Assembly: GCF_001427825.1 (NCBI RefSeq)
Contig: NZ_LMGT01000008.1
Span: forward strand, 56,340 to 120,339
Source of the DNA: Brevundimonas sp. Root608
Lineage (GTDB): Bacteria > Pseudomonadota > Alphaproteobacteria > Caulobacterales > Caulobacteraceae
Reading direction: 5' to 3'
Length of the DNA: 64,000 bases
Position 1 is the first letter of the stretch, and every line of letters starts with the position of its first letter. This document shows, piece after piece, positions 47,241 through 54,630 of this stretch. The notes under the pieces were generated by a model. That model made no database searches. It saw only the letters and a program-made list of their open reading frames with translations, and was not told the DNA's origin. The translations under genes and the position numbers were made by a program.

Positions 47241-47996
47241 ATGGCGGACTTCAGCAGGCGCTCGTTTCTCGAGCGGGTGATTGGCGCGGGCGTCACGGGC
47301 GGGGCGCTGGCGACGGTTGCGGGAGGCCCGGCTTTCGCCCGGCAGGACGGACCGACAGATTCCGATCCCACCGACTCCGTGGGCGCCGGCCGCGGCACGG
47401 GCGTGAGCGACACCGACAGCGGCGACCGCGTCGGCCAGGGCCGCAACACCACAGGGGTGAGCGACACCGACAGCAGCGACCGCGTCGGCCAGGGCCGCAA
47501 CACCACGGGCCAGACCGACAGCGACAGCACCGACCGTTCGGGCCAGGGCCGCAACACCACGGGCCAGACCGACAACGACAGCACCGACCGTGCGGGTCAG
47601 GGCCGCAACATGACCGGCCAGACCGACAACGACAGCACCGACCGTTCGGGTCAGGGCCGCAACATGACCGGCCAGACCGACAACGACAGCACCGACCGTG
47701 CGGGTCAGGGCCGCAACATGACCGGCCAGACCGACAATGACAGCACGGACCGTTCGGGCCAAGGCCGCAACATGACCGGCCAGACCGACAACGACAGCAC
47801 GGACCGTTCGGGCCAGGGCCGCAACATGACCGGCCAGACCGACAACGACAGCACCGACCGCTCGGGTCAGGGCCGCAACATGACCGGCGTGACCGACAGC
47901 GACAGTTCCGATCGGTCGGGGCAGGGACGAAACACCACGGGCGTCACCGACAGCGACAGTTCCGACCGCGCCAATCAGGGGCGTGGGCCGCGCTGA
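47241..47996 (+). CDS. Tat-exported protein with eleven 18-residue Asp/Arg/Gly repeats
   Basis: The 251-residue product starts at the ATG at 47241. The N-terminus MADFSRRSFLERVIGAGVTG is a textbook twin-arginine signal (S5-R6-R7-S8-F9-L10), with a hydrophobic stretch and cleavage expected after AFA at residue 33. Residues 34-52 are an Asp/Pro/Gly linker. Residues 53-251 are eleven tandem units of the form TGQTDNDSTDRSGQGRNM; D5, D7, D10, R11, Q14, G15 and R16 of the unit are invariant. The repeats have no Cys, His, Lys or aromatic residue. I do not recognise the family. A cupin-4 oxygenase gene follows 13 bases after the stop, suggesting that the repeats are its substrate. DxDxxD-like spacing could also bind calcium. 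Confidence 0.88.
   Translation: MADFSRRSFLERVIGAGVTGGALATVAGGPAFARQDGPTDSDPTDSVGAGRGTGVSDTDSGDRVGQGRNTTGVSDTDSSDRVGQGRNTTGQTDSDSTDRSGQGRNTTGQTDNDSTDRAGQGRNMTGQTDNDSTDRSGQGRNMTGQTDNDSTDRAGQGRNMTGQTDNDSTDRSGQGRNMTGQTDNDSTDRSGQGRNMTGQTDNDSTDRSGQGRNMTGVTDSDSSDRSGQGRNTTGVTDSDSSDRANQGRGPR
47397..47993 (+). repeat. Tandem array of 54-bp coding repeats
   Basis: Eleven in-frame 54-base units encode the 18-residue repeats. The central six units (about 47559-47882) are nearly identical at the DNA level, while the first three and last two differ at several codons (GTGAGCGACACC or GTGACCGACAGC in place of CAGACCGACAAC). This is the pattern of expansion from the centre by unequal crossing-over or slippage. 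It is not CRISPR: there are no spacers between units. Confidence 0.95.
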
Positions 47997-48009
47997 GGGT
48001 CGCGTCCTG

Positions 48010-49248
48010 ATGGGGGCCCTGCAGGCGCCGGGCGTGATCGAATGGATGGTGGGCGTCCCGGATCAGGTCTTTCTGTCCGATGTCCATGAGCAGAAGCCGC
48101 TGATCCATGGCGGCGGCGATGTCGACCGCTTCGACGCCCTTTTGACCCTTGACCGGCTCAACGACCGGCTCGCCGAAATGGATCTCCGGGAAGGCATGGT
48201 CGAGATGACCAACGCCCGCTCGCCCGTCGATCGGTCGGACTATGTCGCCAACGGCGTCGTCGACCGCGTGGCGCTCGCCAGGGGCTATCGCAACGGCGCC
48301 ACCCTGGTCGTCAACCAGCTTCAGCACAGCGACAAACGGCTGGCCGACTTCTGCCGCGCGCTGGAGCAGGCCCTGTCGTGCCACATCCAGACCAACATCT
48401 ATTTGACGCCTCCCGGCGAACAGGGCTTCCGCACCCACTACGACAGCCACGATGTCTTCGTCCTCCAGGTCGAGGGCGAGAAGACCTGGCGCCTCTACGA
48501 CGAGCCTGCCGCGTCTCCCTATCGGGGCGAGAAATTCCGCTCCGGTGAACACGCGGCCGGGGAGGCCAGCCACAGTTTCGTTCTGCGAAAAGGCGATTGC
48601 GCCTACATCCCTCGCGGCTATTTCCATGATGCGGCGAACCTTGGCGACGGTCCGTCGCTGCACATCACCGTGGGGTTGATCGTCCGCACCTGGGCGGATC
48701 TGATGCTCGAGGCGGTGTCCGAGGTCTGCCTCCAGGACCGGGCGTTCCGGAAGGCCCTGCCGTACGACTATGCGAGGCCGGATTTCGACCCCGCCCGGCT
48801 GCAACCGGTTTTCGACGCCCTCGTCGAGCGCCTGAGCGGCGCGATCGCGCCCGCCAACGCGTGGGAGACGATCAGCGAGGCCTTCATCCGTTCACGCGAA
48901 CCGGATATCGCTGACGCCATCGCCCGCAACCGGGCTGACGACGGGACGATCTATGTCGCCCGCCCGGCCTTCACCCGGATCTCGGACCTGGGCGACGGCG
49001 TCCGGGTCCTGGGGCCGGGTTCGGACTTCCGTTTCGGTCGCGCCCCGGTCGGCCTCGTTCGCCGGATCCTGTCGGGGGAGCCCTTCCGGCTGGCGGACCT
49101 CGACCATCCCGAGGCCGCCGACGTGGTGGAGCGTCTGACCACCGCCGGCCTGGTGCACCGTCAGGCGGGCGAGCGCGCGGCTCCCTGGGGGCCGGGGAGG
49201 GCGCCCGGGCCGCCGGCCGATCGTCGGGCCGGCGGCGCGAACGACTAG
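48010..49248 (+). CDS. Cupin-4/JmjC-type Fe(II)/2-oxoglutarate oxygenase
   Basis: Predicted protein hydroxylase of the family of YcfD/RoxA and human MINA53/NO66, which hydroxylate Arg or His in ribosomal proteins. The 412-residue product starts at the ATG at 48010, with GAGGG 10 bases upstream; a GTG at 47983 is an alternative overlapping the previous gene. The metal triad is H143-x-D145 in THYDSHDVFVLQVEGEKTW and H206 in YIPRGYFHDA; the double-stranded beta-helix spans about residues 95-230. A helical dimerisation region follows, then a C-terminal winged-helix-like domain (about 310-395, VGLVRRILSGEPFRLADLDH, VVERLTTAGLVHRQ). The tail after 395 is Pro/Arg/Gly-rich. It is cotranscribed with the Tat repeat protein gene. 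Confidence 0.88.
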   Translation: MGALQAPGVIEWMVGVPDQVFLSDVHEQKPLIHGGGDVDRFDALLTLDRLNDRLAEMDLREGMVEMTNARSPVDRSDYVANGVVDRVALARGYRNGATLVVNQLQHSDKRLADFCRALEQALSCHIQTNIYLTPPGEQGFRTHYDSHDVFVLQVEGEKTWRLYDEPAASPYRGEKFRSGEHAAGEASHSFVLRKGDCAYIPRGYFHDAANLGDGPSLHITVGLIVRTWADLMLEAVSEVCLQDRAFRKALPYDYARPDFDPARLQPVFDALVERLSGAIAPANAWETISEAFIRSREPDIADAIARNRADDGTIYVARPAFTRISDLGDGVRVLGPGSDFRFGRAPVGLVRRILSGEPFRLADLDHPEAADVVERLTTAGLVHRQAGERAAPWGPGRAPGPPADRRAGGAND

Positions 49249-49787
49249 GCTCGCCGGACCGTCACATACAGGGCGCCGTCGCCGCCATGGTGGCGGGCGG
49301 CGGAGGCGTAGCCCGACACCACGCCCCGCAGCGCGGGGCTCTGCAGCCATTCGTGCACCGAGGCCCGGATCACGCCGGTTCCGCCCCGGCGGCCCTGTCC
49401 GGTGATGACCAGAACCGAGCGGTAGCCGCGCGCCTGCGCCCCGAGCAGAAAGGCCGTCAGGGCGTCCTGGGCCTGGAAACGGCCGAAGCCGTGCAGGTCG
49501 ATCCGCGCCTCGATCGGATCGCGCTCGCGCGACAGGCGGCGCTGTCGGCGGGGCTCCAGTTCCTCGGGCAGGCCGCGCGGGCGTCCGGGCGCCATCGATG
49601 GCGTGTAGGACGGCGGCGTTCCACGCTCTTTCGGTGTGGCCTTCGGATGCGGCGCGGCCGGGGGCTCGACCGCGGCGGGGCCGGCCATGATCAAGGCCGC
49701 CTTCTTCGGTTGGGCGGGGGTGACCGAACCGGCGACGCGGGCCCAGATGCGACGGTCGTCGGGGCTCAGGTCGTCGCGGCGGCTCAT
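49245..49787 (-). CDS. Smr/MutS2-type domain protein
   Basis: Small protein of 180 residues with a Smr domain in its C-terminal half: ARIDLHGFGRFQAQDALTAF, VLVITGQGRRGGTGVIRAS, and GVVSGYASAARHHGGDGALY. The LDLHG- and TGxG-type motifs are typical of Smr nucleases/RNA-binding proteins. The N-terminal part is Pro/Lys-rich and probably unordered. The ATG at 49787 overlaps the stop of the upstream regulator as ATGA. Its stop shares a CTAG with the stop of the oxygenase gene on the other strand. Confidence 0.88.
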   Translation of the reverse strand: MSRRDDLSPDDRRIWARVAGSVTPAQPKKAALIMAGPAAVEPPAAPHPKATPKERGTPPSYTPSMAPGRPRGLPEELEPRRQRRLSRERDPIEARIDLHGFGRFQAQDALTAFLLGAQARGYRSVLVITGQGRRGGTGVIRASVHEWLQSPALRGVVSGYASAARHHGGDGALYVTVRRA

Positions 49788-50044
49788 GTCGCGCCGGGGG
49801 CGGTCCCGTCGACGTCCTCGTCGGAGCCCGAATCCTGCGGCCCCGGCGTCTGGACCAGCAGGTCGCCCGGCTGGCAGTTCAGTTCGCGGCACAGGGCGTC
49901 CAGGGTCGAGAACCGGATGGCGCGGGCCTTGCCGGTCTTCAGGATCGACAGGTTCGCCAGGGTCACGCCGACGCGGTCGGCCAGCTCGGTCAGCGACATG
50001 CGCCGCTCGAGGAGGATGCGATCTAGCTGGACGCGAATGGCCAT
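49784..50044 (-). CDS. YozG-like helix-turn-helix (Xre/Cro) regulator
   Basis: Protein of 86 residues with an N-terminal HTH (LDRILLERRMSLTELADRVG then VTLANLSILKTGKARAI) and the downstream FSTLDALCRELNCQPGDLL block, which is the standard YozG/Cro-type domain. The C-terminal 20 residues are acidic and Ser/Gly-rich. It lies 23 bases downstream of the DUF2975 gene, a known pairing in many bacteria; it probably regulates its own cluster, but a site has not been shown. Confidence 0.88.
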   Translation of the reverse strand: MAIRVQLDRILLERRMSLTELADRVGVTLANLSILKTGKARAIRFSTLDALCRELNCQPGDLLVQTPGPQDSGSDEDVDGTAPGAT

Positions 50045-50067
50045 GGCGGGGCTCTAGCGGACCTTTT

Positions 50068-50643
50068 TCAGATTGTCAGTTCGGATTCGCGGCGCAGGCG
50101 GGCGCCTTCGCGGAATACCTCGGCCAGGACGAAGACGACCAGGATGGAGAAGGCGGGGGTGACGAGGTCGAAAAGCGACGGGGGGTCCATCTCGCCGCGG
50201 GCGAGGCGCGCCACCAGCGTCTGCCCGATCCAGGATCCGCCGGTGACCACGGACAGGATCAGGCCGATCTGCTTCAGCCGGCTGACGTTGGTGGGATGGA
50301 AGGGGTCGCCCGTGGCGAGGGTGGCGAAGATGCGGCGCAGCTGCCTCAGGATCAGGGCGAAACCGCCGAAATAGCCGGCGAAGGCCCCGAAACCGAACAG
50401 GATGTAGGTGCGTGAGACCGGAACCTGGGTGCCGCCCGATTCGTCGCTGAAGATCAGGCCGGTGGGTCCCATGGGAATGAACAGGGTGACGACGAAAGCC
50501 GCCACCACGATCAACGTCAGAAGGATCATCAGCCAGTAGGCGACGCCGAGAGCCGCATTCAGCAGCCGGGACATCGAGCGGGCCCGCAAGCCGGGCACAG
50601 GGGGTACGCTAATCCCGAGTTTCTTCATTTTCGGGAAGCGCAT
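50068..50643 (-). CDS. DUF2975 family membrane protein
   Basis: Predicted inner-membrane protein of 191 residues with four hydrophobic segments: VAYWLMILLTLIVVAAFVVT, YILFGFGAFAGYFGGFALIL, IGLILSVVTGGSWIGQTLVA and LVTPAFSILVVFVLAEVF. The start ATG at 50643 has GAGG 7 bases upstream; the longer frame before it is not supported. The DVF-type motifs GDPFHPTNVSRLKQIG and EVFREGARLRRESELTI are typical of DUF2975. Function unknown. It is always next to YozG-type regulators, as here, and follows a small peptide gene. Confidence 0.87.
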   Translation of the reverse strand: MRFPKMKKLGISVPPVPGLRARSMSRLLNAALGVAYWLMILLTLIVVAAFVVTLFIPMGPTGLIFSDESGGTQVPVSRTYILFGFGAFAGYFGGFALILRQLRRIFATLATGDPFHPTNVSRLKQIGLILSVVTGGSWIGQTLVARLARGEMDPPSLFDLVTPAFSILVVFVLAEVFREGARLRRESELTI

Positions 50644-50769
50644 GGAGGGGCCTCGTTCAGGCCGGGGGTCGAGGCGAGGATGCCGCGCGGGGTCCGGCGA
50701 ACCCACACGCGGGCTTATTCATCGCGATTGTCATGCCGATCGTCAAAGCTCCGGTGAGACAGAGAAGAA

Positions 50770-50886
50770 TCACAGGGCCTGGATCAGGGTGGCGACCAGG
50801 GCGGTCGGCAGGGCGGCGAGCAGCATGGCGTTGAGGATGCCGTGGCCAACCTTTTCGATGAAGTAGGAAGCGTTCATGGTGTTCAT
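50770..50886 (-). CDS. 38-residue membrane peptide
   Basis: A short open frame on the minus strand, ATG at 50886 with GGAGAAAG 4-10 bases upstream, codes 38 residues: MNTMNASYFIEKVGHGILNA followed by MLLAALPTALVATLIQAL. The second half is a strong hydrophobic segment long enough to cross a membrane. The ribosome-binding site, the clean stop and the position just upstream of the DUF2975 gene (126 bases) argue for a real gene. It is too short to classify by family. It could be a regulatory membrane peptide or a small toxin. Confidence 0.65.
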   Translation of the reverse strand: MNTMNASYFIEKVGHGILNAMLLAALPTALVATLIQAL

Positions 50887-51040
50887 GGTCTTTCTCCGTA
50901 GTTCCTGAGTGAGGGATGTTTTCACCCCTCGTTCGTTGTTCCGCTGCATCGATCTTGCCGGTATCGGCTTGTTCGGGGAACGTCGCGGCGTCCGTTCTTG
51001 AGGACATAGATAGGACGTGCGTCGAAGGAAGTCATGTTAC

Positions 51041-51057
51041 ATATCGTTTAACGATAT
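51041..51057. promoter_or_regulatory. Perfect AT-rich palindrome upstream of rdgB and of the peptide gene
   Basis: ATATCGTT-T-AACGATAT is a perfect 8-base inverted repeat around one central base, in a region that is much richer in A+T than the rest of the window. It lies 155 bases upstream of the leftward 38-residue peptide gene and 41 bases upstream of rdgB. It looks like a regulator binding site; the YozG-type protein encoded in the leftward cluster is the nearest candidate. The remainder of 50887-51097 holds no gene. Confidence 0.6.
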
Positions 51058-51097
51058 TAAACTTTGGCAATGGATTGTTGCGGAGCGCGTGACCAGA

Positions 51098-51700
51098 ATG
51101 AATCTGAAGCTTATCAAGGGGATGCGCCTGGTGGTGGCGACCCACAATCCCGGCAAGGCGGTCGAGATCGACGCGCTTCTGGACGGACATTACGAGGTGG
51201 TCACCGCGGCCGGCCTGAACCTGCCCGAACCCGAAGAGACCGAGAGCACGTTCGCGGGCAACGCCCTGCTGAAGGCGCGCCACGCGGCGGACCGGGCCGG
51301 AGAGGTCGCCCTGGCCGACGACTCGGGCCTGTCGGTCGCGGCGCTGGACGGGGCGCCGGGCATATTTTCCGCCCGCTGGGCCGGCCCCGACAAGGATTTC
51401 GCCTTCGCCATGCGCCGGGTGGAGGAACGGCTCGAGGAGATCGGATCGGACGACCGCCGCGGCTGGTTCACCTCGGCCCTCGCCGTGGCCTGGCCCGATG
51501 GCCCGACGGTGGTCGTCGAGGGCCGGGTCGACGGCCTGCTGACCTTCCCCCCGCGCGGCGACCGGGGATTCGGCTACGATCCCATCTTCGTTCCCGATGG
51601 CTACGGCCAGACCTTCGGCGAACTGGACCCCGCGCTGAAGGATTCCATCAGCCACCGGGCGCGGGCGTTCGCGAAGCTGAAGGCGGCGCTGATTGACTGA
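51098..51700 (+). CDS. rdgB: RdgB/HAM1 family non-canonical purine NTP pyrophosphatase
   Basis: Removes dITP and XTP from the nucleotide pool. From the ATG at 51098 (MNLKLIKGMRLVVATHNPGK) the product is 200 residues. Signature blocks are VVATHNPGKAVEID, ESTFAGNALLKARHAADRAG, ALADDSGLSVAALDGAPGIF, and GFGYDPIFVPDGYGQTFGEL. The stop overlaps the hemW start by 8 bases. Confidence 0.94.
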   Translation: MNLKLIKGMRLVVATHNPGKAVEIDALLDGHYEVVTAAGLNLPEPEETESTFAGNALLKARHAADRAGEVALADDSGLSVAALDGAPGIFSARWAGPDKDFAFAMRRVEERLEEIGSDDRRGWFTSALAVAWPDGPTVVVEGRVDGLLTFPPRGDRGFGYDPIFVPDGYGQTFGELDPALKDSISHRARAFAKLKAALID

Positions 51701-52910
51701 TCCCGTTCCAGACCCGGGGCACGATGTCGCTCGAGTGGCGATGCGCCGCGCGCATCGCGATAGCGACCCTGGAACTGACCTCGCCCTGTACGTCCACTGG
51801 CCGTACTGCGCTCGCATCTGTCCATATTGCGATTTCAACGTCGTGCGGGACCGGGGGCGGGTCGAGGAACAGGCCGCGCTGGCTGCGGCCATCCTCGCCG
51901 ACATGGAGGCGCAGGCCGCCCTCGTCGGCCCGCGACGGCTGGCCTCGATCTTCTTCGGCGGAGGCACGCCGTCCTTGATGGCTCCGGACGCCGTGGCCGC
52001 GATCATCGACCGGGCCAAGGGCTTGTTCGAGCCGCGCGGCGACATCGAGGTTTCGCTCGAGGCCAATCCCACCGACGCCGAGGCCGCGCGCTTCGCCGCC
52101 CTGGCGGACGCCGGGGTCAACCGCCTCTCCATGGGGGTGCAGGCGCTGGACGACGCGGCCCTGGCCTTCCTCGGGCGCAATCATTCGGCGGGCGAGGCCC
52201 GGCGCGCCGTCGCCGTCGCCGCGGGCGCCTTTCCGCGCCTGTCGATCGATCTGATCTACGCCCGCCCCGGCCAGACCGTCGCCGGCTGGACCGCCGAACT
52301 GACCGAGGCGCTGGGCCTCGGCTTCGAACACGTCTCGCCCTATCAGCTGACCATTGAACCGACGACCGCCTTCGGCCGCGCCGTGGCGCGCCATGCCTGG
52401 ACGCCGCCTGACGAGGACCTGTCCGCCGCCCTCTATGAGGCGACCCAGGGCGTGCTCGAGGGCGCGGCGTTCGAGGCCTATGAAGTCTCCAACCACGCAC
52501 GCGGCGTGGCGGCCCGATCCTCGCACAACCTCCATGTATGGCGCGGCGGCGACTATCTCGGCGTCGGCCCGGGCGCGCACGGCCGGCTGACGCTGGGCGG
52601 GGCGCGAACGGCGACGGTCGCGCACAAGGGTATCTGTCCGTACGTCGCCGGCGTCGCGGCGGGGACGCCGTGGAGCGAGCGCGAGACCCAGTCGGCGCGG
52701 GACGCGGCGGAGGAAAGGGTGCTGCTGGGCCTGCGCACGTTCGAGGGTCTGGCCCTGGCCGATCTGGCCCCGCTGGGCCGGTCGGAGGCGGAGGAGCCGC
52801 TGGCCGGGCTGATCTCGGATGGCTTCCTTGTGGTGGACGCGGGCCGGGTCAGGGCGACGGCGACCGGACGGCCTGTGCTCGACGGGGTGCTGAGGGCGCT
52901 GCTGGTCTGA
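51693..52910 (+). CDS. hemW: Radical SAM coproporphyrinogen III oxidase-like protein HemW
   Basis: Heme chaperone/radical SAM protein related to HemN. The 405-residue product has ALYVHWPYCARICPYCDFNV, with the CxxxCxxC iron-sulfur site, FFGGGTPSLM, RLSMGVQALDDAALAFLGR, and DLIYARPGQTVAGWTAEL. The start is a TTG at 51693 with GAAGG 9 bases upstream, inside rdgB; an ATG at 51741 (MRRAHRDSD) is an alternative that gives 389 residues. The C-terminal part is of HemW length, not HemN. Confidence 0.93.
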   Translation: MTDPVPDPGHDVARVAMRRAHRDSDPGTDLALYVHWPYCARICPYCDFNVVRDRGRVEEQAALAAAILADMEAQAALVGPRRLASIFFGGGTPSLMAPDAVAAIIDRAKGLFEPRGDIEVSLEANPTDAEAARFAALADAGVNRLSMGVQALDDAALAFLGRNHSAGEARRAVAVAAGAFPRLSIDLIYARPGQTVAGWTAELTEALGLGFEHVSPYQLTIEPTTAFGRAVARHAWTPPDEDLSAALYEATQGVLEGAAFEAYEVSNHARGVAARSSHNLHVWRGGDYLGVGPGAHGRLTLGGARTATVAHKGICPYVAGVAAGTPWSERETQSARDAAEERVLLGLRTFEGLALADLAPLGRSEAEEPLAGLISDGFLVVDAGRVRATATGRPVLDGVLRALLV

Positions 52911-53320
52911 CGCCGTCGGGGCTTGCGGGCCCGATCTGGATCGCCTGACCCGCGCTCCGGCCAGAAGGCGGTATTCCCGCCCTCTGCCATCCGCCCCTTT
53001 CGCCCCCCTGGTCAGGCCGTCTCCCCCCCCGATCCGGCCGCCGAGCCGCCTTCGTTTCCCTGGCGCCGCTCTCCGCCGTGGTAAAATGGATGGGTCGGGA
53101 ACCGAAATCCCGCCGCCACGGACTTTGACATCGTCATCCCGACCGGTCCGGCCCGACCGGACCCCGCGCCACCCGCGCAATTTCCGCCGTTCAGCGTCCG
53201 CCGCAGAGGGGGCGAGAGTCTCGCTTTCCGGCATTTTTCCGGGGCCGGTTCCGTCTCCCGCCCGGCGGCGCGTCAAGCCCCGCCCTTGAGCCGGGCGGCC
53301 GCCGCTGGCACGGTCCGCCG
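52911..53320. other. 410-base gap with no recognisable gene
   Basis: Between hemW and rsmI. It contains C-rich runs near 53005-53035 and short GC inverted repeats such as CGACCGGTCCGGCCCGACCG near 53139-53158, but no convincing start, ribosome-binding site or protein-like frame in either strand. No tRNA or riboswitch motif is seen. It may hold the rsmI promoter or a small RNA that cannot be recognised by eye. Confidence 0.4.
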
Positions 53321-54193
53321 ATGTCCGAACCCTCGCCGTTTCCCCCGACCGCCCCGCCGCCGCGCAAGGTGGCGTCGGGCCTCTATCTGGTGGCGACGCC
53401 GATCGGGAACCTGAGGGACATGACCCTGCGGGCGCTCGACGTGCTGGCCGCCGCCGACCTCGTGCTGGCCGAGGACACGCGGGTGACCGGCAAGCTGCTG
53501 TCGGCCTATGGGCTGAAGGCGAAGCTGGAGCGCTGCGACGACCACGCCTCGCCCCGCGCCGCCGAACTGGCCATCGAGCGGTTGCGCGAGGGGGCGGTGG
53601 TGGCCCTGGTCTCGGACGCCGGCACGCCCGTGGTCAGCGACCCCGGCTTCGTGGTGGCCCGGGCGGTGATCGCCGCCGGCCTGCCGGTGCACCCGATCCC
53701 CGGCCCGTCCAGTCTGCTGGCCGCCCTGTGCATCGCCGGCCTGCCCGCCGACCGGGTGCTGTTCGCCGGCTTCCTGCCTCCAAAATCGGGCGCGCGGCGG
53801 ACCATGCTGGAAGAGCTGCGGACCGCGCGCCAGACCCTGGTTTTCTTCGAGAGCGGACCGCGGCTGGCCGACAGTCTTGCTGACATGGCCGCCGTGCTGG
53901 GGCCGCGCCCCGCCGCCGTCGCCCGCGAATTGACCAAGCTGTTTGAGGAGTGCGTGCGCGGCTCGCTGGCCGAACTGGCCGTCGATCCACGCTGCCAGTC
54001 TCCCAAGGGTGAGATCGTCGTCGTGGTGGGGCCGGGCGAAACCGAGGTCGCCTCCGACGCCGACGCCGACGCGGCCCTGGCCGAGGCCATGACCCGTCTG
54101 CCGCCCGGCGAGGCCGCCGCCGAGGTGTCGCGGGCCCTGAACCTGCCGCGCAAGCCGCTCTACAAGCGGGCGCTGGAGCTTCAGGGCCGGTGA
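53321..54193 (+). CDS. rsmI: 16S rRNA (cytidine1402-2'-O)-methyltransferase RsmI
   Basis: Methylates the 2'-OH of C1402 in 16S rRNA. The 290-residue tetrapyrrole-methylase-fold product has GLYLVATPIGNLRDMTLRAL, LAEDTRVTGKLLSAYGLK, LVSDAGTPVVSDPGFVVARA, and HPIPGPSSLLAALCIAGLP. All are canonical RsmI motifs. The stop overlaps the yraN start as GTGA, and yraN in turn overlaps the next gene, a standard rsmI-yraN arrangement. Confidence 0.96.
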   Translation: MSEPSPFPPTAPPPRKVASGLYLVATPIGNLRDMTLRALDVLAAADLVLAEDTRVTGKLLSAYGLKAKLERCDDHASPRAAELAIERLREGAVVALVSDAGTPVVSDPGFVVARAVIAAGLPVHPIPGPSSLLAALCIAGLPADRVLFAGFLPPKSGARRTMLEELRTARQTLVFFESGPRLADSLADMAAVLGPRPAAVARELTKLFEECVRGSLAELAVDPRCQSPKGEIVVVVGPGETEVASDADADAALAEAMTRLPPGEAAAEVSRALNLPRKPLYKRALELQGR

Positions 54194-54630
54194 AGGCCCC
54201 GAAGCCCGCGACCCGGCTGACGGCGCCCAAGGTCGGGCGCGTCAAACAGGACTGGCGGGTGGGGCTGGGCGCGCGGTCGCACCGGGCCGGCCATGGCTCG
54301 GAATGGCTGGCCGCCGCGCTGCTGATGGCGAAGGGCTACCAGATCCTCGGCTTCCGCCTGAAGACCCGCGCGGGGGAGATCGACATCCTCGCGCGGCGCG
54401 GCCGGACCCTGGTCGTGGCCGAGGTCAAGCGCCGCGCCACGCTGGAGGCCGCCGTGGCGGCCCTGGCCCCGGACCAGTACGACCGGCTGCTGGCGGCGGG
54501 CCGGGCGGTGTTGCGCCAAAGACCCAGCTTGACCGGTCATGTGCTGAGAATCGATATGGTGGCGCTGGCTCCCGGACGGTTTCCGCGCCATCGTCGCGGC
54601 GTTGACGCCTTCGGGAGGGGCGGCGCATGA
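54190..54630 (+). CDS. yraN: YraN family (UPF0102) nuclease-fold protein
   Basis: Protein of 146 residues from the GTG at 54190, coupled to rsmI. It has the restriction-endonuclease-like core: GSEWLAAALLMAKGYQILGF, RAGEIDILARRGRTLVVAEV then KRRATLEAAVAAL, with the E-I-D and E-V-K residues of the PD-(D/E)XK fold. Function is not established; the family is conserved next to rsmI. Confidence 0.9.
   Translation: MKAPKPATRLTAPKVGRVKQDWRVGLGARSHRAGHGSEWLAAALLMAKGYQILGFRLKTRAGEIDILARRGRTLVVAEVKRRATLEAAVAALAPDQYDRLLAAGRAVLRQRPSLTGHVLRIDMVALAPGRFPRHRRGVDAFGRGGA

Noticed and set aside
47055..47762. Antisense open frame with repeated GLAGHVAALTRTVGAV units
   Set aside because: It is the reverse-strand reading of the 54-bp repeats that encode the Tat repeat protein; the sense frame has the signal peptide, ribosome-binding context and coupled downstream gene.
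47397..47993. Possible CRISPR array from the regular 54-base repeats
   Set aside because: Units abut with no variable spacers, keep one open reading frame, and no cas gene is nearby.
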